Assembly: GCA_022820545.1 (NCBI GenBank)
Contig: JAJEFG010000032.1
Span: 1-64,000 of the forward strand
Direction of reading: 5' to 3'
Source: Acidobacteriota bacterium
GTDB lineage: Bacteria > Acidobacteriota > Vicinamibacteria > Marinacidobacterales > Marinacidobacteraceae
Length of the DNA stretch: 64,000 nucleotides
Part shown: in pieces, positions 25,654-33,215 of the stretch
How positions within the stretch are numbered: position 1 is the stretch's first letter
Layout: the number at the start of each line of letters is the position of its first letter
Position numbers and translations under genes: made by a program
The notes under the pieces: generated by a model
Seen by the model: only the letters and a program-made list of their open reading frames with translations
The model's database searches: none
What the model was told of the DNA's origin: nothing

Positions 25654-26445
25654 ATGGACCTCGGGATCGCCGGCCGCGCCGCCGTCATCGCCGCGGGAAG
25701 CCAGGGACTCGGCCGCGCGGTCGCCGAGGCGCTGGCGGCGGAGGGAGCCCGGGTCGCGATCGGCGCGCGGGGCCGGGACGCGCTCGAGCGCACGGCCGCG
25801 GAGATCCGGGACCGGCACGGGGTCGAGGTCCTCGCGCACCGGGTGGACGTCGGCGATCCGGATGCCGCCTTCGGGTTCGTCCGGGCGGCGGAGGAGCGCT
25901 TCGGGCAGGTGGACATCCTGGTGACGAACGCGGGAGGGCCCCCGCCGACCCGGCTGAAGGACACGACGCCCCAGCAGTGGCGCGACGCGCTGGAAGCGAA
26001 CCTGCTCTCCTGCGTGAACCTGGTGCGCGCCGCCCTTCCGGGCATGATCTCCCGCCGCTGGGGGCGGATCCTCGCCATCGCCTCGGTCTCGGTGAAGCAG
26101 CCGGTCCCGGACATCATCCTGTCCAACACCGCGCGGTCCGGGATCGCCGGTTTCATGAAGTCGCTCGCCAACGAGGCTGCGCCCCACGGGGTGCTCGCCA
26201 ACGTGCTCTGTCCCGGGTACACGCGCACCGCGCGGCTCGTCGAGCTGGCGGACCACATAGCGGCGAGGCGCGGCTGTTCCGTGGACGAGGTGTACGCCGA
26301 ATGGTCCGCGGACATCCCTCTCGGACGGGTCGGAGAACCCGAGGAGTTCGCCGCCGCGGCCGCCTTCCTCGTTTCCGAGCGCGCCAGCTACATCACGGGG
26401 ACAGTGCTCGCCGTGGACGGCGGCCACATCAAGAGCGTCACCTGA
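25654..26445 (+). CDS. Short-chain dehydrogenase/reductase with altered active site
   Basis: A 263-residue SDR-fold protein. The cofactor loop is AAGSQGLGRAVAEAL (variant of TGxxxGxG), followed by DVGDPDAAF and NAGGPPPTRL. At the catalytic position, where YxxxK is expected, the sequence is ILSNTARSGIAGFMKSLANE: the tyrosine and lysine are replaced by Ser/Asn and Arg. This variant exists in a subgroup of SDRs. The C-terminal YITGTVLAVDGGHIKSV is normal. Substrate unknown; it may bind NAD(P) without classical oxidoreduction. Confidence 0.85.
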   Translation: MDLGIAGRAAVIAAGSQGLGRAVAEALAAEGARVAIGARGRDALERTAAEIRDRHGVEVLAHRVDVGDPDAAFGFVRAAEERFGQVDILVTNAGGPPPTRLKDTTPQQWRDALEANLLSCVNLVRAALPGMISRRWGRILAIASVSVKQPVPDIILSNTARSGIAGFMKSLANEAAPHGVLANVLCPGYTRTARLVELADHIAARRGCSVDEVYAEWSADIPLGRVGEPEEFAAAAAFLVSERASYITGTVLAVDGGHIKSVT

Positions 26446-26494
26446 TCGCCGTAGTCCGGAAATCTCGGAGGACCGGCCGGATCGGGGCTCCCGA

Positions 26495-26932
26495 TCACGC
26501 GGGGAGAGTCTCGAAAGGACTCACCACCCGAGCCCCGAGCGGTGCAAAGTCCCGTGCGTTGCGGGTGAGAACCGTCAGTTCCCTACTCTCGGCAGTCGCC
26601 GCGATGGCGACATCGGCAAGACCCGGGGCGCGGCCCGATGCCCGCGCCCGGTCGAGCAGCCTTCCGGCGATGCGGGCTGCTGCCACGTCAAACGGCAGTA
26701 CGCGGCCACCGTAGAGATGGAGAACCAGATCCAGCCAGTCACTGAGGCGGGTGGCCCTGCCGGCTGCCCCGGCACGCTTTACCCTGGCGATTCCGTCGCA
26801 GACTTCGGCCACCGTGATCGTGGACAGGAACAGCGCCTCTGAATGGGCGTCCATCCAGGGGACCCAGCCGGCGGGCGCTTCCCGGCTGTCGGGTGCTCCG
26901 ATGGAGAGAATGTTGGTATCGACCAGATACAC
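26495..26932 (-). CDS. vapC: PIN-domain toxin VapC
   Basis: A 145-residue PIN-domain ribonuclease toxin. YLVDTNILSIGAP gives the first aspartate, TITVAEVCDGIARV the glutamate, and GLADVAIAATAESRELTVLTRNARDF the last acidic residues. I chose the GTG at 26932; the track ORF from 27079 adds residues read through the antitoxin gene. The antitoxin gene ends 7 bp upstream. Confidence 0.9.
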   Translation of the reverse strand: MYLVDTNILSIGAPDSREAPAGWVPWMDAHSEALFLSTITVAEVCDGIARVKRAGAAGRATRLSDWLDLVLHLYGGRVLPFDVAAARIAGRLLDRARASGRAPGLADVAIAATAESRELTVLTRNARDFAPLGARVVSPFETLPA

Positions 26933-26939
26933 GAGCCGG

Positions 26940-27182
26940 TCAGAACGGTGGCGGACGAGCGGGGCTCGGGCTCCGCGGCGCAAGGTCAGCGTCCTCCAGC
27001 CCGGACGAGCACAGGAGCCGGCCAAAGGAGGGGACGCTCCGGAGCCGTTCCCATTCGGCAACTCCGAGGAGGACCGCACGCGGTTGCCCGCGACGGGTGA
27101 TCAGGGCGGCCTCTCCGTGCGCCGCTCCCTCAACGAGGGCCGACAGCGTGGCCTTGGCATCACGCAACTGGATTCTCCGCAT
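26940..27182 (-). CDS. Phd/YefM-type antitoxin
   Basis: An 80-residue antitoxin for the VapC encoded 7 bp downstream. MRRIQLRDAKATLSALVEGAAHG and AALITRRGQPRAVLLGVAEWERL are the Phd/YefM fold. The C-terminus (DLAPRSPSPARPPPF) is short and proline-rich. The ATG at 27182 has GGGAGG 6 bases upstream. The track ORF extending to 27773 runs antisense through nuoL and is discarded. Confidence 0.9.
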   Translation of the reverse strand: MRRIQLRDAKATLSALVEGAAHGEAALITRRGQPRAVLLGVAEWERLRSVPSFGRLLCSSGLEDADLAPRSPSPARPPPF

Positions 27183-27215
27183 GGAACCTCCCAAAAGAAC
27201 CAATGTAGTCATCTT

Positions 27216-27239
27216 GGCAGTCCGCGGAATTGGACCGCC
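27216..27239. promoter_or_regulatory. Inverted repeat upstream of the second vapBC operon
   Basis: GGCAGTCC-gcggaatt-GGACCGCC has 8-bp arms with one mismatch, 34 bp before the antitoxin ATG on the minus strand. A candidate autoregulatory operator. Confidence 0.3.
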
Positions 27240-27260
27240 GGACGCAATGCCATCAACGCC

Positions 27261-27302
27261 GTTTCGCGCTCCCGCGCGATGCCGACCGGAGGTCGGCGCT
27301 CC
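27261..27302 (-). repeat. Dispersed two-hairpin repeat, family A, inverted copy
   Basis: On the plus strand it reads GTTTCGCGCTCCCGCGCGATG, then CCGACCGGAGGTCGG and CGCTCC. The first hairpin uses ACCGG..CCGGT-type pairs in place of GCCGG, again compensated on both sides. It lies between the vapBC operon and nuoL. Confidence 0.68.
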
Positions 27303-27389
27303 AGGCCGACAGCGCCATCTGCGCCGGTTGAGGGATCGCGGGGACGGAATTTCGCGGCAATTGGCCGGCGTTCCAGCGACTTCCCCACG

Positions 27390-27418
27390 TTGACCTAAAG
27401 CCCCCGATCCGGTACCTT
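27390..27418 (+). promoter_or_regulatory. Promoter of the nuoL-atpE gene cluster
   Basis: TTGACC (27390-27395) and TACCTT (27413-27418) are separated by 17 bp and would start transcription about 40 bp before the nuoL start codon. The vapBC operon upstream is on the other strand, so nuoL must be the first gene of its transcript. Confidence 0.4.
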
Positions 27419-27465
27419 CCGCGCGCCGTCCGTTCCCGTATTTCAGGAGTGCTCCGTAGCCCGTT

Positions 27466-29490
27466 TTGAACTCCCTGCTCTGGCTCATCCCGGTCCTTCC
27501 CGGGGTGGGTGCCGCGATCAACGGTCTCTTCGGAAACCGCCTCGGCAAGCGGCTCAGCGGCCTGCTCGCCTGCGGGTCGGTGGCCGCCTCCTTCCTGATC
27601 GCGCTGGGGTTCTTCTTCACGGTCTTCCTCGCCGAGGGCGGGGCGTCGGCCAGGGTCGAGCAGTCGCTCTTCTCCTGGATCCCGAGCATGGGGGTGGACT
27701 GGGCGTACCGCCTCGATTCGCTCTCGATGCTGATGACCCTGGTGGTCACCGGGATCGGCCTGCTGATCCACATCTACTCGCTCGGCTACATGAGCCACGA
27801 CGCGGGTTTCAGCCGGTTCTTCAGCTACCTGAACCTGTTCACCTTCTTCATGCTGAACCTGGTGCTGGGCGCGAACATGCTGCTCCTGTTCATCGGCTGG
27901 GAGGGAGTGGGGCTCTGCTCCTACCTGCTGATCGGGTTCTGGTTCGAGCGGCCGGCGGCGGCGCAGGCAGGGAAGAAGGCGTTCATCGTGAACCGGATCG
28001 GGGACGCCGGCTTCATCATGGCGGTGTTCCTCACCTTCGTCACCTTCGGGACGCTCGACTTCTACGGGGTGATGGGGCAGATCTCCGCTTCGGAGATGCA
28101 CGGCGGGGTGCTGACCGCGATCGGGGTGCTGCTCTTCGTCGGCGCCGCCGGCAAGTCCGCGCAGATTCCCCTCTACGTCTGGTTGCCGGACGCGATGGAG
28201 GGCCCGACCCCGGTCTCCGCGCTGATCCACGCGGCGACCATGGTGACCGCGGGCGTCTACATGGTGGCCCGCAGCGGCGTCCTCTTCTCGCACGCTCCGG
28301 CGGCGATGGCGCTGGTCGCCACGATCGGGGCCCTGACCGCGATCTTCGCGGCGTCCATCGCGCTCTTCCAGAACGACATCAAGAAGGTCCTCGCCTACTC
28401 GACCGTCTCGCAGCTCGGCTACATGTTCCTGGGCGCGGGCGTCGGGGCCTTCGCGGCGGCGATCTTCCACCTGATGACCCACGCCTTCTTCAAGGCCTGC
28501 CTCTTCCTCGGTTCCGGCAGCGTGATCCACACCATGGAGCACGCCGAACACGCCTCCGGCGGGCATCGCCACTACACCGAGATGCAGGACATGCGGAACA
28601 TGGGCGGCCTCGCCCGTCACATGCCCCGGACCGCGTACACCTTCATGATCGCGACCGTCGCGATCGCCGGGATTCCGCCGCTCGCCGGGTTCTTCAGCAA
28701 GGACGAGATCCTCTGGAAGACCTTCGAGGGCGGCCACTTCGCCCTCTGGGCGCTCGCCGCGGCGGCCGCCGCGATGACCGCCTTCTACATGAGCCGCCAG
28801 GTGATCATGACCTTCTGGGGCGACTTCCGGGGCGGCGCGGCGATGGAGAAGCACCTCCACGAGTCGGCGCCCTCTATGACCGTCCCGCTGATCGTCCTGG
28901 CGGCCGGCTCGGTGGTCGCCGGCTTCGTCGGCGTCCCCGCGGCGCTCGGCGGGGCGAACCGCATCGAGCACTTCCTCGAGCCCGCCATCTACGTCGGCGG
29001 TCACGGCCCGGCCCCGATCCCCCACGCCTCCTACGCCGTGGAGTACGCCCTGATGGGGCTTTCGGTGGCGCTGGCGGCCGCCGGAATCTTCTACGCCTAC
29101 CGCCGCTACTGGACCGGACCGACGCGGGACTCGGCGCTCGCCGGGAGCCGCGCCTACCGCACGCTGCTCAACAAGTACTACGTGGACGAGATCTACGACG
29201 CGACCGCCGTCTCCGGCACGGTGCGCGGCGGCGAGGGCCTCTTCCGCTTCGACCAGAAGGTGGTGGACGGGGCCGTGAACGGTTCCGCGTCGCTCACCCG
29301 CCTCGGCGGGGACCTTTCCGATCTGAGCGATCAGAACCTCGTGGACCGGGCCGTGAACCTGGTCGCCGAAATCCTGGCCGCCGCCTCCACGCGGTTCCGG
29401 CGGCTCCAGACCGGGCTGTTCCAGAACTACGCCCTTCTCATGCTGTTCGCCGTGGTCCTGCTCGCCGGGGCCCTCACCCTGTGGAGTTGA
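27466..29490 (+). CDS. nuoL: NADH-quinone oxidoreductase subunit L
   Basis: A 674-residue membrane subunit of respiratory complex I with many transmembrane helices; it forms part of the distal proton-pumping arm. LLLFIGWEGVGLCSYLLIGFWFERPAAA, PLYVWLPDAMEGPTPVSALIHAATMVTAGVYM and KKVLAYSTVSQLGYMFLG are the antiporter-domain signatures, with the conserved lysines and histidines. The C-terminal part includes VDEIYDATAVSGTV, the NuoL C-terminal region. The start is TTG at 27466 (MNSLLWLIPVLPG). It heads a cluster with nuoM and F0 ATP synthase genes; no other complex I gene is in the window. Confidence 0.95.
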   Translation: MNSLLWLIPVLPGVGAAINGLFGNRLGKRLSGLLACGSVAASFLIALGFFFTVFLAEGGASARVEQSLFSWIPSMGVDWAYRLDSLSMLMTLVVTGIGLLIHIYSLGYMSHDAGFSRFFSYLNLFTFFMLNLVLGANMLLLFIGWEGVGLCSYLLIGFWFERPAAAQAGKKAFIVNRIGDAGFIMAVFLTFVTFGTLDFYGVMGQISASEMHGGVLTAIGVLLFVGAAGKSAQIPLYVWLPDAMEGPTPVSALIHAATMVTAGVYMVARSGVLFSHAPAAMALVATIGALTAIFAASIALFQNDIKKVLAYSTVSQLGYMFLGAGVGAFAAAIFHLMTHAFFKACLFLGSGSVIHTMEHAEHASGGHRHYTEMQDMRNMGGLARHMPRTAYTFMIATVAIAGIPPLAGFFSKDEILWKTFEGGHFALWALAAAAAAMTAFYMSRQVIMTFWGDFRGGAAMEKHLHESAPSMTVPLIVLAAGSVVAGFVGVPAALGGANRIEHFLEPAIYVGGHGPAPIPHASYAVEYALMGLSVALAAAGIFYAYRRYWTGPTRDSALAGSRAYRTLLNKYYVDEIYDATAVSGTVRGGEGLFRFDQKVVDGAVNGSASLTRLGGDLSDLSDQNLVDRAVNLVAEILAAASTRFRRLQTGLFQNYALLMLFAVVLLAGALTLWS

Positions 29491-29531
29491 CCGTAGTCCG
29501 CGACTAGCGCCGCCCACTCCGGATAAGCCGA

Positions 29532-31121
29532 ATGTTCGAGAACAACCCCTTCAACTTCCCGATCCTTTCGCTGGTGGTCTTCTTCCCGGCGATCGCGGCG
29601 CTCTTCATCCTGTTCTTCGTCAAGAAGACCGACGAGGACCGGATCCGCTGGCTCGCGAACGGCGCGGCGCTCATCGGGTTCCTGATCTCGCTGCCGCTGT
29701 GGTTCGCGTTCGACGCGGCCGGGCCGCAGTTCCAGTTCGGAGAGCGCTACGAGTGGATCCCGAGCATCGGCGTCGAATACAACCTCGGCCTCGACGGGAT
29801 CAGCCTGCTGCTGGTCCTGATGACCACGCTGCTCGGCTTCATCGCCATCCTGTCGTCCTGGAAGGCGGTCACCGAGCGGGTCAAGCAGTACTACGTCTTC
29901 CTGCTGCTGCTGCAGACCGGAATGCTCGGCGTCTTCGTCGCGCTCGACTTCTTCCTCTTCTACGTGTTCTGGGAAGTGATGCTGGTCCCGATGTACTTCC
30001 TGATCGGGGTCTGGGGCGGCCCGAGGAAGCTCTACGCGGCCATCAAGTTCTTCCTCTACACGCTGGTGGGCAGCGTCCTGATGCTGCTCGGCATCCTGGC
30101 GCTCTATTTCGCCCACCACGGGGCGACCGGCGAATACACCTTCGACCTGCTCCGCCTCATGGAGACCTCATACGCGTCGGGTCTCCAGTTCTGGGTGTTC
30201 CTCGCCTTCTTCATCGGGTTCGCGATCAAGGTCCCGATGTTCCCGTTCCACACCTGGCTTCCGGACGCCCACGTCGAGGCGCCCACCGCCGGCTCGGTGA
30301 TCCTGGCCGGGGTGCTGCTGAAGATGGGGACCTACGGTTTCGTGCGGTTCTCGATTCCGCTCCTGCCGGAAGCGAGCCGCGAAGCGGTGTGGTGGGTCGC
30401 CACCCTCGCGATCATCGGGATCATCTACGGAGCGCTGGTCGCTCTCGTGCAGAAGGACTGGAAGAGCCTCGTCGCCTACAGCTCGGTGAGCCACCTCGGG
30501 TTCGTGATGCTCGGCGTCTTCGCCCTGAACACCCTGGGGCTCGAGGGCGGCATCCTCCAGATGATCAACCACGGTCTCTCCACCGGGGGACTCTTCCTGC
30601 TCGTCGGCATCATGTACGAGCAGCGCCACACCCGGGACATCGCGGCCTACGGCGGGATCGCCAAGGTGGTGCCGAAGTACGCGGCGCTCTTCCTGATCAT
30701 CGCGCTCGCCTCCATGGGTCTTCCCATGCTGAACGGGTTCATCGGCGAGTTCCTGATCCTGCAGGGCGTCTTCCAGGTGGACTGGGTGTACGCCGCGTTC
30801 GCCGTCTCCGGAATCGTGCTCGGCGCCGCGTATCTGCTGTGGCTCTACCAGCGGGTCATGTTCGGCAAGCTGGACAAGGAAGAGAACAAGTCGCTCGCCG
30901 ACGTGACCAGCCGCGAGAACGCCACCCTGGTCCCGATCGTCGCGCTCTGCATCTTCATCGGCGTCTATCCCAAGCCGTTCCTCGACAAGCTCGCCGTTCC
31001 GGTGGCCGCCATCGTCGAGCGCGTCTCTCCCGAGAGCGCGCAGACCGCCGAGGCGCCGCCGCTGCCGGCCGAGCTGGAGGAGGAGCTTCGGGACGCCGCT
31101 CCCGTTCCGAGCGACGACTGA
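29532..31121 (+). CDS. nuoM: NADH-quinone oxidoreductase subunit M
   Basis: A 529-residue complex I proton-pumping subunit. DFFLFYVFWEVMLVPMYFLIGVWGG carries the key glutamate of TM5, HTWLPDAHVEAPTAGSVILAGVLLKMGTYGF the TM7 region and WKSLVAYSSVSHLGFVMLG the TM8 region. It begins 41 bp after nuoL. NuoN would normally follow but is absent; the next gene encodes an ATP synthase assembly protein. The C-terminus has an extra charged tail (PAELEEELRDAAPVPSDD). Confidence 0.95.
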   Translation: MFENNPFNFPILSLVVFFPAIAALFILFFVKKTDEDRIRWLANGAALIGFLISLPLWFAFDAAGPQFQFGERYEWIPSIGVEYNLGLDGISLLLVLMTTLLGFIAILSSWKAVTERVKQYYVFLLLLQTGMLGVFVALDFFLFYVFWEVMLVPMYFLIGVWGGPRKLYAAIKFFLYTLVGSVLMLLGILALYFAHHGATGEYTFDLLRLMETSYASGLQFWVFLAFFIGFAIKVPMFPFHTWLPDAHVEAPTAGSVILAGVLLKMGTYGFVRFSIPLLPEASREAVWWVATLAIIGIIYGALVALVQKDWKSLVAYSSVSHLGFVMLGVFALNTLGLEGGILQMINHGLSTGGLFLLVGIMYEQRHTRDIAAYGGIAKVVPKYAALFLIIALASMGLPMLNGFIGEFLILQGVFQVDWVYAAFAVSGIVLGAAYLLWLYQRVMFGKLDKEENKSLADVTSRENATLVPIVALCIFIGVYPKPFLDKLAVPVAAIVERVSPESAQTAEAPPLPAELEEELRDAAPVPSDD

Positions 31122-31163
31122 GCCAGCACTTCACCGGTCCCTGCTGGCGGGAGACCTCCGCCC

Positions 31164-31421
31164 GTGACGGGCGAGCCGCCGGTGGCGCCGCGCGCCCGGT
31201 TGTTGACCTTGCTGAGCCTCGGCTTTTCGGTGCCCATGGCGATCGTCATCGGTGGCGGAGCCGGCTGGCTGCTCGACCGCTGGCTCGGGACGGCGCCGTG
31301 GCTCTTCCTGGTTTTCCTGGCCTTCGGGATCGTCGCCGGCCTCCGGAACGTGGTCCGGGCCGCCTCGGCGGTAGCGGACAGCGACGCGCCGCCTGAGGAT
31401 TCGGGCGGAGAGGGCTCGTGA
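31164..31421 (+). CDS. atpZ: AtpZ/AtpI-like F0F1-ATPase accessory membrane protein
   Basis: An 85-residue protein with two hydrophobic helices (LSLGFSVPMAIVIGGGAGWLLDRW and WLFLVFLAFGIVAGLRNVV). The Gly-rich first helix ending in LLDRWLGTAPW is typical of AtpZ (also named AtpI/Q) proteins encoded before ATP synthase genes. These are thought to help with c-ring assembly or Mg2+ supply. The GTG start has GGGAGA upstream, and the stop overlaps the next GTG by four bases. Confidence 0.8.
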   Translation: MTGEPPVAPRARLLTLLSLGFSVPMAIVIGGGAGWLLDRWLGTAPWLFLVFLAFGIVAGLRNVVRAASAVADSDAPPEDSGGEGS

Positions 31422-31864
31422 CGGATTCGGGGAAGCCGGCGGAAGTGGGCCGCGAAGAGCGGCTCACGCGGCGGGCGCTCGCCCTCGGAGCGGCCGCCGC
31501 GCTGATCGCACTCGCTTTCGGCCCCCGCATCGGGCTCTCGGTGCTGGGCGGGGCCACCATCTCCGTCCTCAACATCGTCGCGCTCCGCCGGGTGGCCGCC
31601 GGTCTGACCGCCGACCACTCCGCCCGGTCGGCCATCGTGCTGGCCGCGCTTACCGGGGTTCGTTATCTCTTGCTCGGCGGCGCGCTGGTTGCGATAATTG
31701 CCGTCTGGAACGCCGACGTGATCGGCGTCGTGTGCGGGTTGGGCGCGCCGAACCTGGCCGTCCTGCTGGAACTGCGAAACGGGGGCCTCCGGGGCCTTCG
31801 TGCACCGCAGGCCTCTCCTCCCCCGGATGATCCGGAGGACAGGGAGAACCCGCCAGGCATCTGA
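31418..31864 (+). CDS. atpI: ATP synthase subunit I-like protein
   Basis: A 148-residue protein with about four hydrophobic helices (RALALGAAAALIALAFGPRIGLSVLGGATI, YLLLGGALVAIIAVW). It has the size and position of the poorly conserved AtpI proteins upstream of atpB. The GTG start overlaps the atpZ stop by 4 bp, and atpB begins 23 bp downstream. The assignment rests on context and topology more than on sequence motifs. Confidence 0.65.
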   Translation: MTDSGKPAEVGREERLTRRALALGAAAALIALAFGPRIGLSVLGGATISVLNIVALRRVAAGLTADHSARSAIVLAALTGVRYLLLGGALVAIIAVWNADVIGVVCGLGAPNLAVLLELRNGGLRGLRAPQASPPPDDPEDRENPPGI

Positions 31865-31887
31865 ACGCACGTACTCCCGGCCCGACC

Positions 31888-32577
31888 ATGGAAATCCACC
31901 ACTACTCAGCCTTCACCCTCTGGATCGAGGAGTGGTTCCATGTCCATCCGCCGGACCACGTCGTGATGGCGGTCTTCGTGGCGCTTTTCCTGTCCGGGTT
32001 CGCGATCTTTTTCCGCCGCCGGATCTCGGTGGAGAACCCCGGCCGGCTCCAGTTGATCCTCGAGGCGCTCGTCGGGGGCCTGCTCTCGCTCCTGCGCGAG
32101 AACGTGGGTCCGAAAGGCCGGCGGTTCCTCGGCCTGGTGGGCACGCTCGCCCTCTTCATCTGGATCAGCAATCTGTGCGGGCTGGTGCCCTATCTCTCAT
32201 CCCCCACGGTGAGCATCAACATGCCGGTGGGATGCGCGATCGTCGCGTTCCTCTACTACAACTACCAGGGGATCCGGGCCCACGGAGCGAAGAAGTACTT
32301 CGCCCACTTCCTCGGGCCGAGCCCCTGGCTCGCGATCGTGATGCTGCCGGTCGAGATCATCAGCCATGTCAGCCGCATCCTCTCGCTTTCGGTCCGCCTC
32401 TTCGGAAACATCTTCGGTGAAGAGCTGGTCGTCATCGTGCTGGCGTTCCTGATCCCGTTCGTGGTGCCGCTCCCGATGATGGCCTTTGGCGTCTTCGGCA
32501 GCACGCTGCAGGCATTCGTCTTCACCATGCTCACTGTCATCTATCTCGGCGGCGCGGTCGCGGCCGAGGAACATTGA
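31888..32577 (+). CDS. atpB: ATP synthase F0 subunit a
   Basis: A 229-residue membrane subunit that forms the proton half-channels beside the c-ring. The essential arginine is in LSLSVRLFGNIFGEELV, and EIISHVSRILSLSVRLFGN is the conserved helix. GTLALFIWISNLCGLVPYLSSPT is also characteristic. It lies 35 bp before atpE in the same operon. Confidence 0.95.
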   Translation: MEIHHYSAFTLWIEEWFHVHPPDHVVMAVFVALFLSGFAIFFRRRISVENPGRLQLILEALVGGLLSLLRENVGPKGRRFLGLVGTLALFIWISNLCGLVPYLSSPTVSINMPVGCAIVAFLYYNYQGIRAHGAKKYFAHFLGPSPWLAIVMLPVEIISHVSRILSLSVRLFGNIFGEELVVIVLAFLIPFVVPLPMMAFGVFGSTLQAFVFTMLTVIYLGGAVAAEEH

Positions 32578-32612
32578 TTCGGCCGCGTAATCAGTTCAAG
32601 GAGAAAAGAATC

Positions 32613-32936
32613 GTGTCCAAGAAGTTTCGGACGACCCTGCTGGCTGGCTTCGGCGTGCTCGCCGCGTCCCCGGCCTTCGCCCAAGGGGCCTGGGATCCGG
32701 TAGTCAGCCAGTGGGCGCTGATCTCGGCGGGTGGCGCGATCGCCATCGCCGCCGCCTTCGGCGCCACGGCGCAGGGACGCGCGGTGGTCGGCGCCTGCGA
32801 GAGCCTCGCCCGGAACCCCGGCGCCGCGCCGCAGATCCGGTTCTCGCTGCTTCTCGGCCTGGTGCTGATCGAGTCCCTCGTCATCTACGCCTTCGTCACC
32901 GCGCTGATCATCTTCTTCGTTCTCTGGAACGGCTGA
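32613..32936 (+). CDS. atpE: ATP synthase F0 subunit c with signal-like leader
   Basis: A 107-residue c subunit. The mature hairpin has two helices joined by the polar loop LARNPGAAPQIRF; the ion-binding glutamate is in LVLIESLVIYAFV. The first 24 residues (SKKFRTTLLAGFGVLAASPAFAQ) look like a cleavable signal peptide with an A-F-A site, as in some other bacterial c subunits. I chose the GTG at 32613, which has AAGGAGA upstream; the track ATG at 32574 overlaps atpB and lacks one. No F1 genes follow; a strong hairpin does. Confidence 0.93.
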   Translation: MSKKFRTTLLAGFGVLAASPAFAQGAWDPVVSQWALISAGGAIAIAAAFGATAQGRAVVGACESLARNPGAAPQIRFSLLLGLVLIESLVIYAFVTALIIFFVLWNG

Positions 32937-32948
32937 GTCCGAACTGGT

Positions 32949-32974
32949 GTGGAACGGGCACTGGCCCGTTCCAC
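32949..32974 (+). terminator. Hairpin after atpE
   Basis: GTGGAACGGGC-ACTG-GCCCGTTCCAC is a perfect 11-bp stem with a 4-base loop, 12 bp after the atpE stop. It lacks a T tract but is well placed to end the nuoL-atpE transcript. Confidence 0.6.
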
Positions 32975-32992
32975 TCCAGTCGGACTCAGTTC

Positions 32993-33040
32993 GGAGCGCC
33001 GGCCTCTGGCCGGCATCGACCGCCGGGAGGCGGTCGAAAC
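32993..33040 (+). repeat. Dispersed two-hairpin repeat, family A
   Basis: GGAGCGCCGGCCTCTGGCCGG, then CATCG and the second stem CGACCGCC-GGGA-GGCGGTCG, ending AAAC. The second stem is unrelated in sequence to the GCGC type yet fully paired. Confidence 0.7.
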
Positions 33041-33076
33041 CGCCTGCGTCAGGCCCTCGCACGGCGTCCGCGGCTT

Positions 33077-33111
33077 GGAGCGCCGCCCTCCGGCTGTCAT
33101 GGCCGTACGCG
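33077..33111 (+). repeat. Degenerate family A repeat
   Basis: GGAGCGCCGCCCTCCGGCTGTCATGG resembles the first half of the family A element but has lost pairing at several positions. It lies between two better copies, making a small cluster before mtnA. Confidence 0.45.
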
Positions 33112-33148
33112 TGCGATAGCCGCGTGCCGCGCCGCTGGATCAAGGGTT

Positions 33149-33195
33149 GTTTCGCCTCCCTTCGGTCGGCGATGCCAGCCGGAGGCTGGCGCTCC
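33149..33195 (-). repeat. Dispersed two-hairpin repeat, family A, inverted copy
   Basis: On the plus strand: GTTTCGCCTCCCTTCGGTCGG, then CGATGCC and AGCCGGAGGCTGGCGCTCC. It ends 20 bp before the mtnA start, so the 279-bp gap between atpE and mtnA is filled by one terminator-like hairpin and three repeats. Confidence 0.62.
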
Positions 33196-33215
33196 GAGAC
33201 TGGTAGGGTGAACCC

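Noticed and set aside
32613-32936. Possible sodium-binding ATP synthase c-ring (Q in helix 1, ES..IY in helix 2)
   Set aside because: The pattern Q..ESL.IY also occurs in proton-driven cyanobacterial and chloroplast c subunits, and the threonine after ES that helps hold Na+ in Ilyobacter is Leu here. The sequence favours protons.
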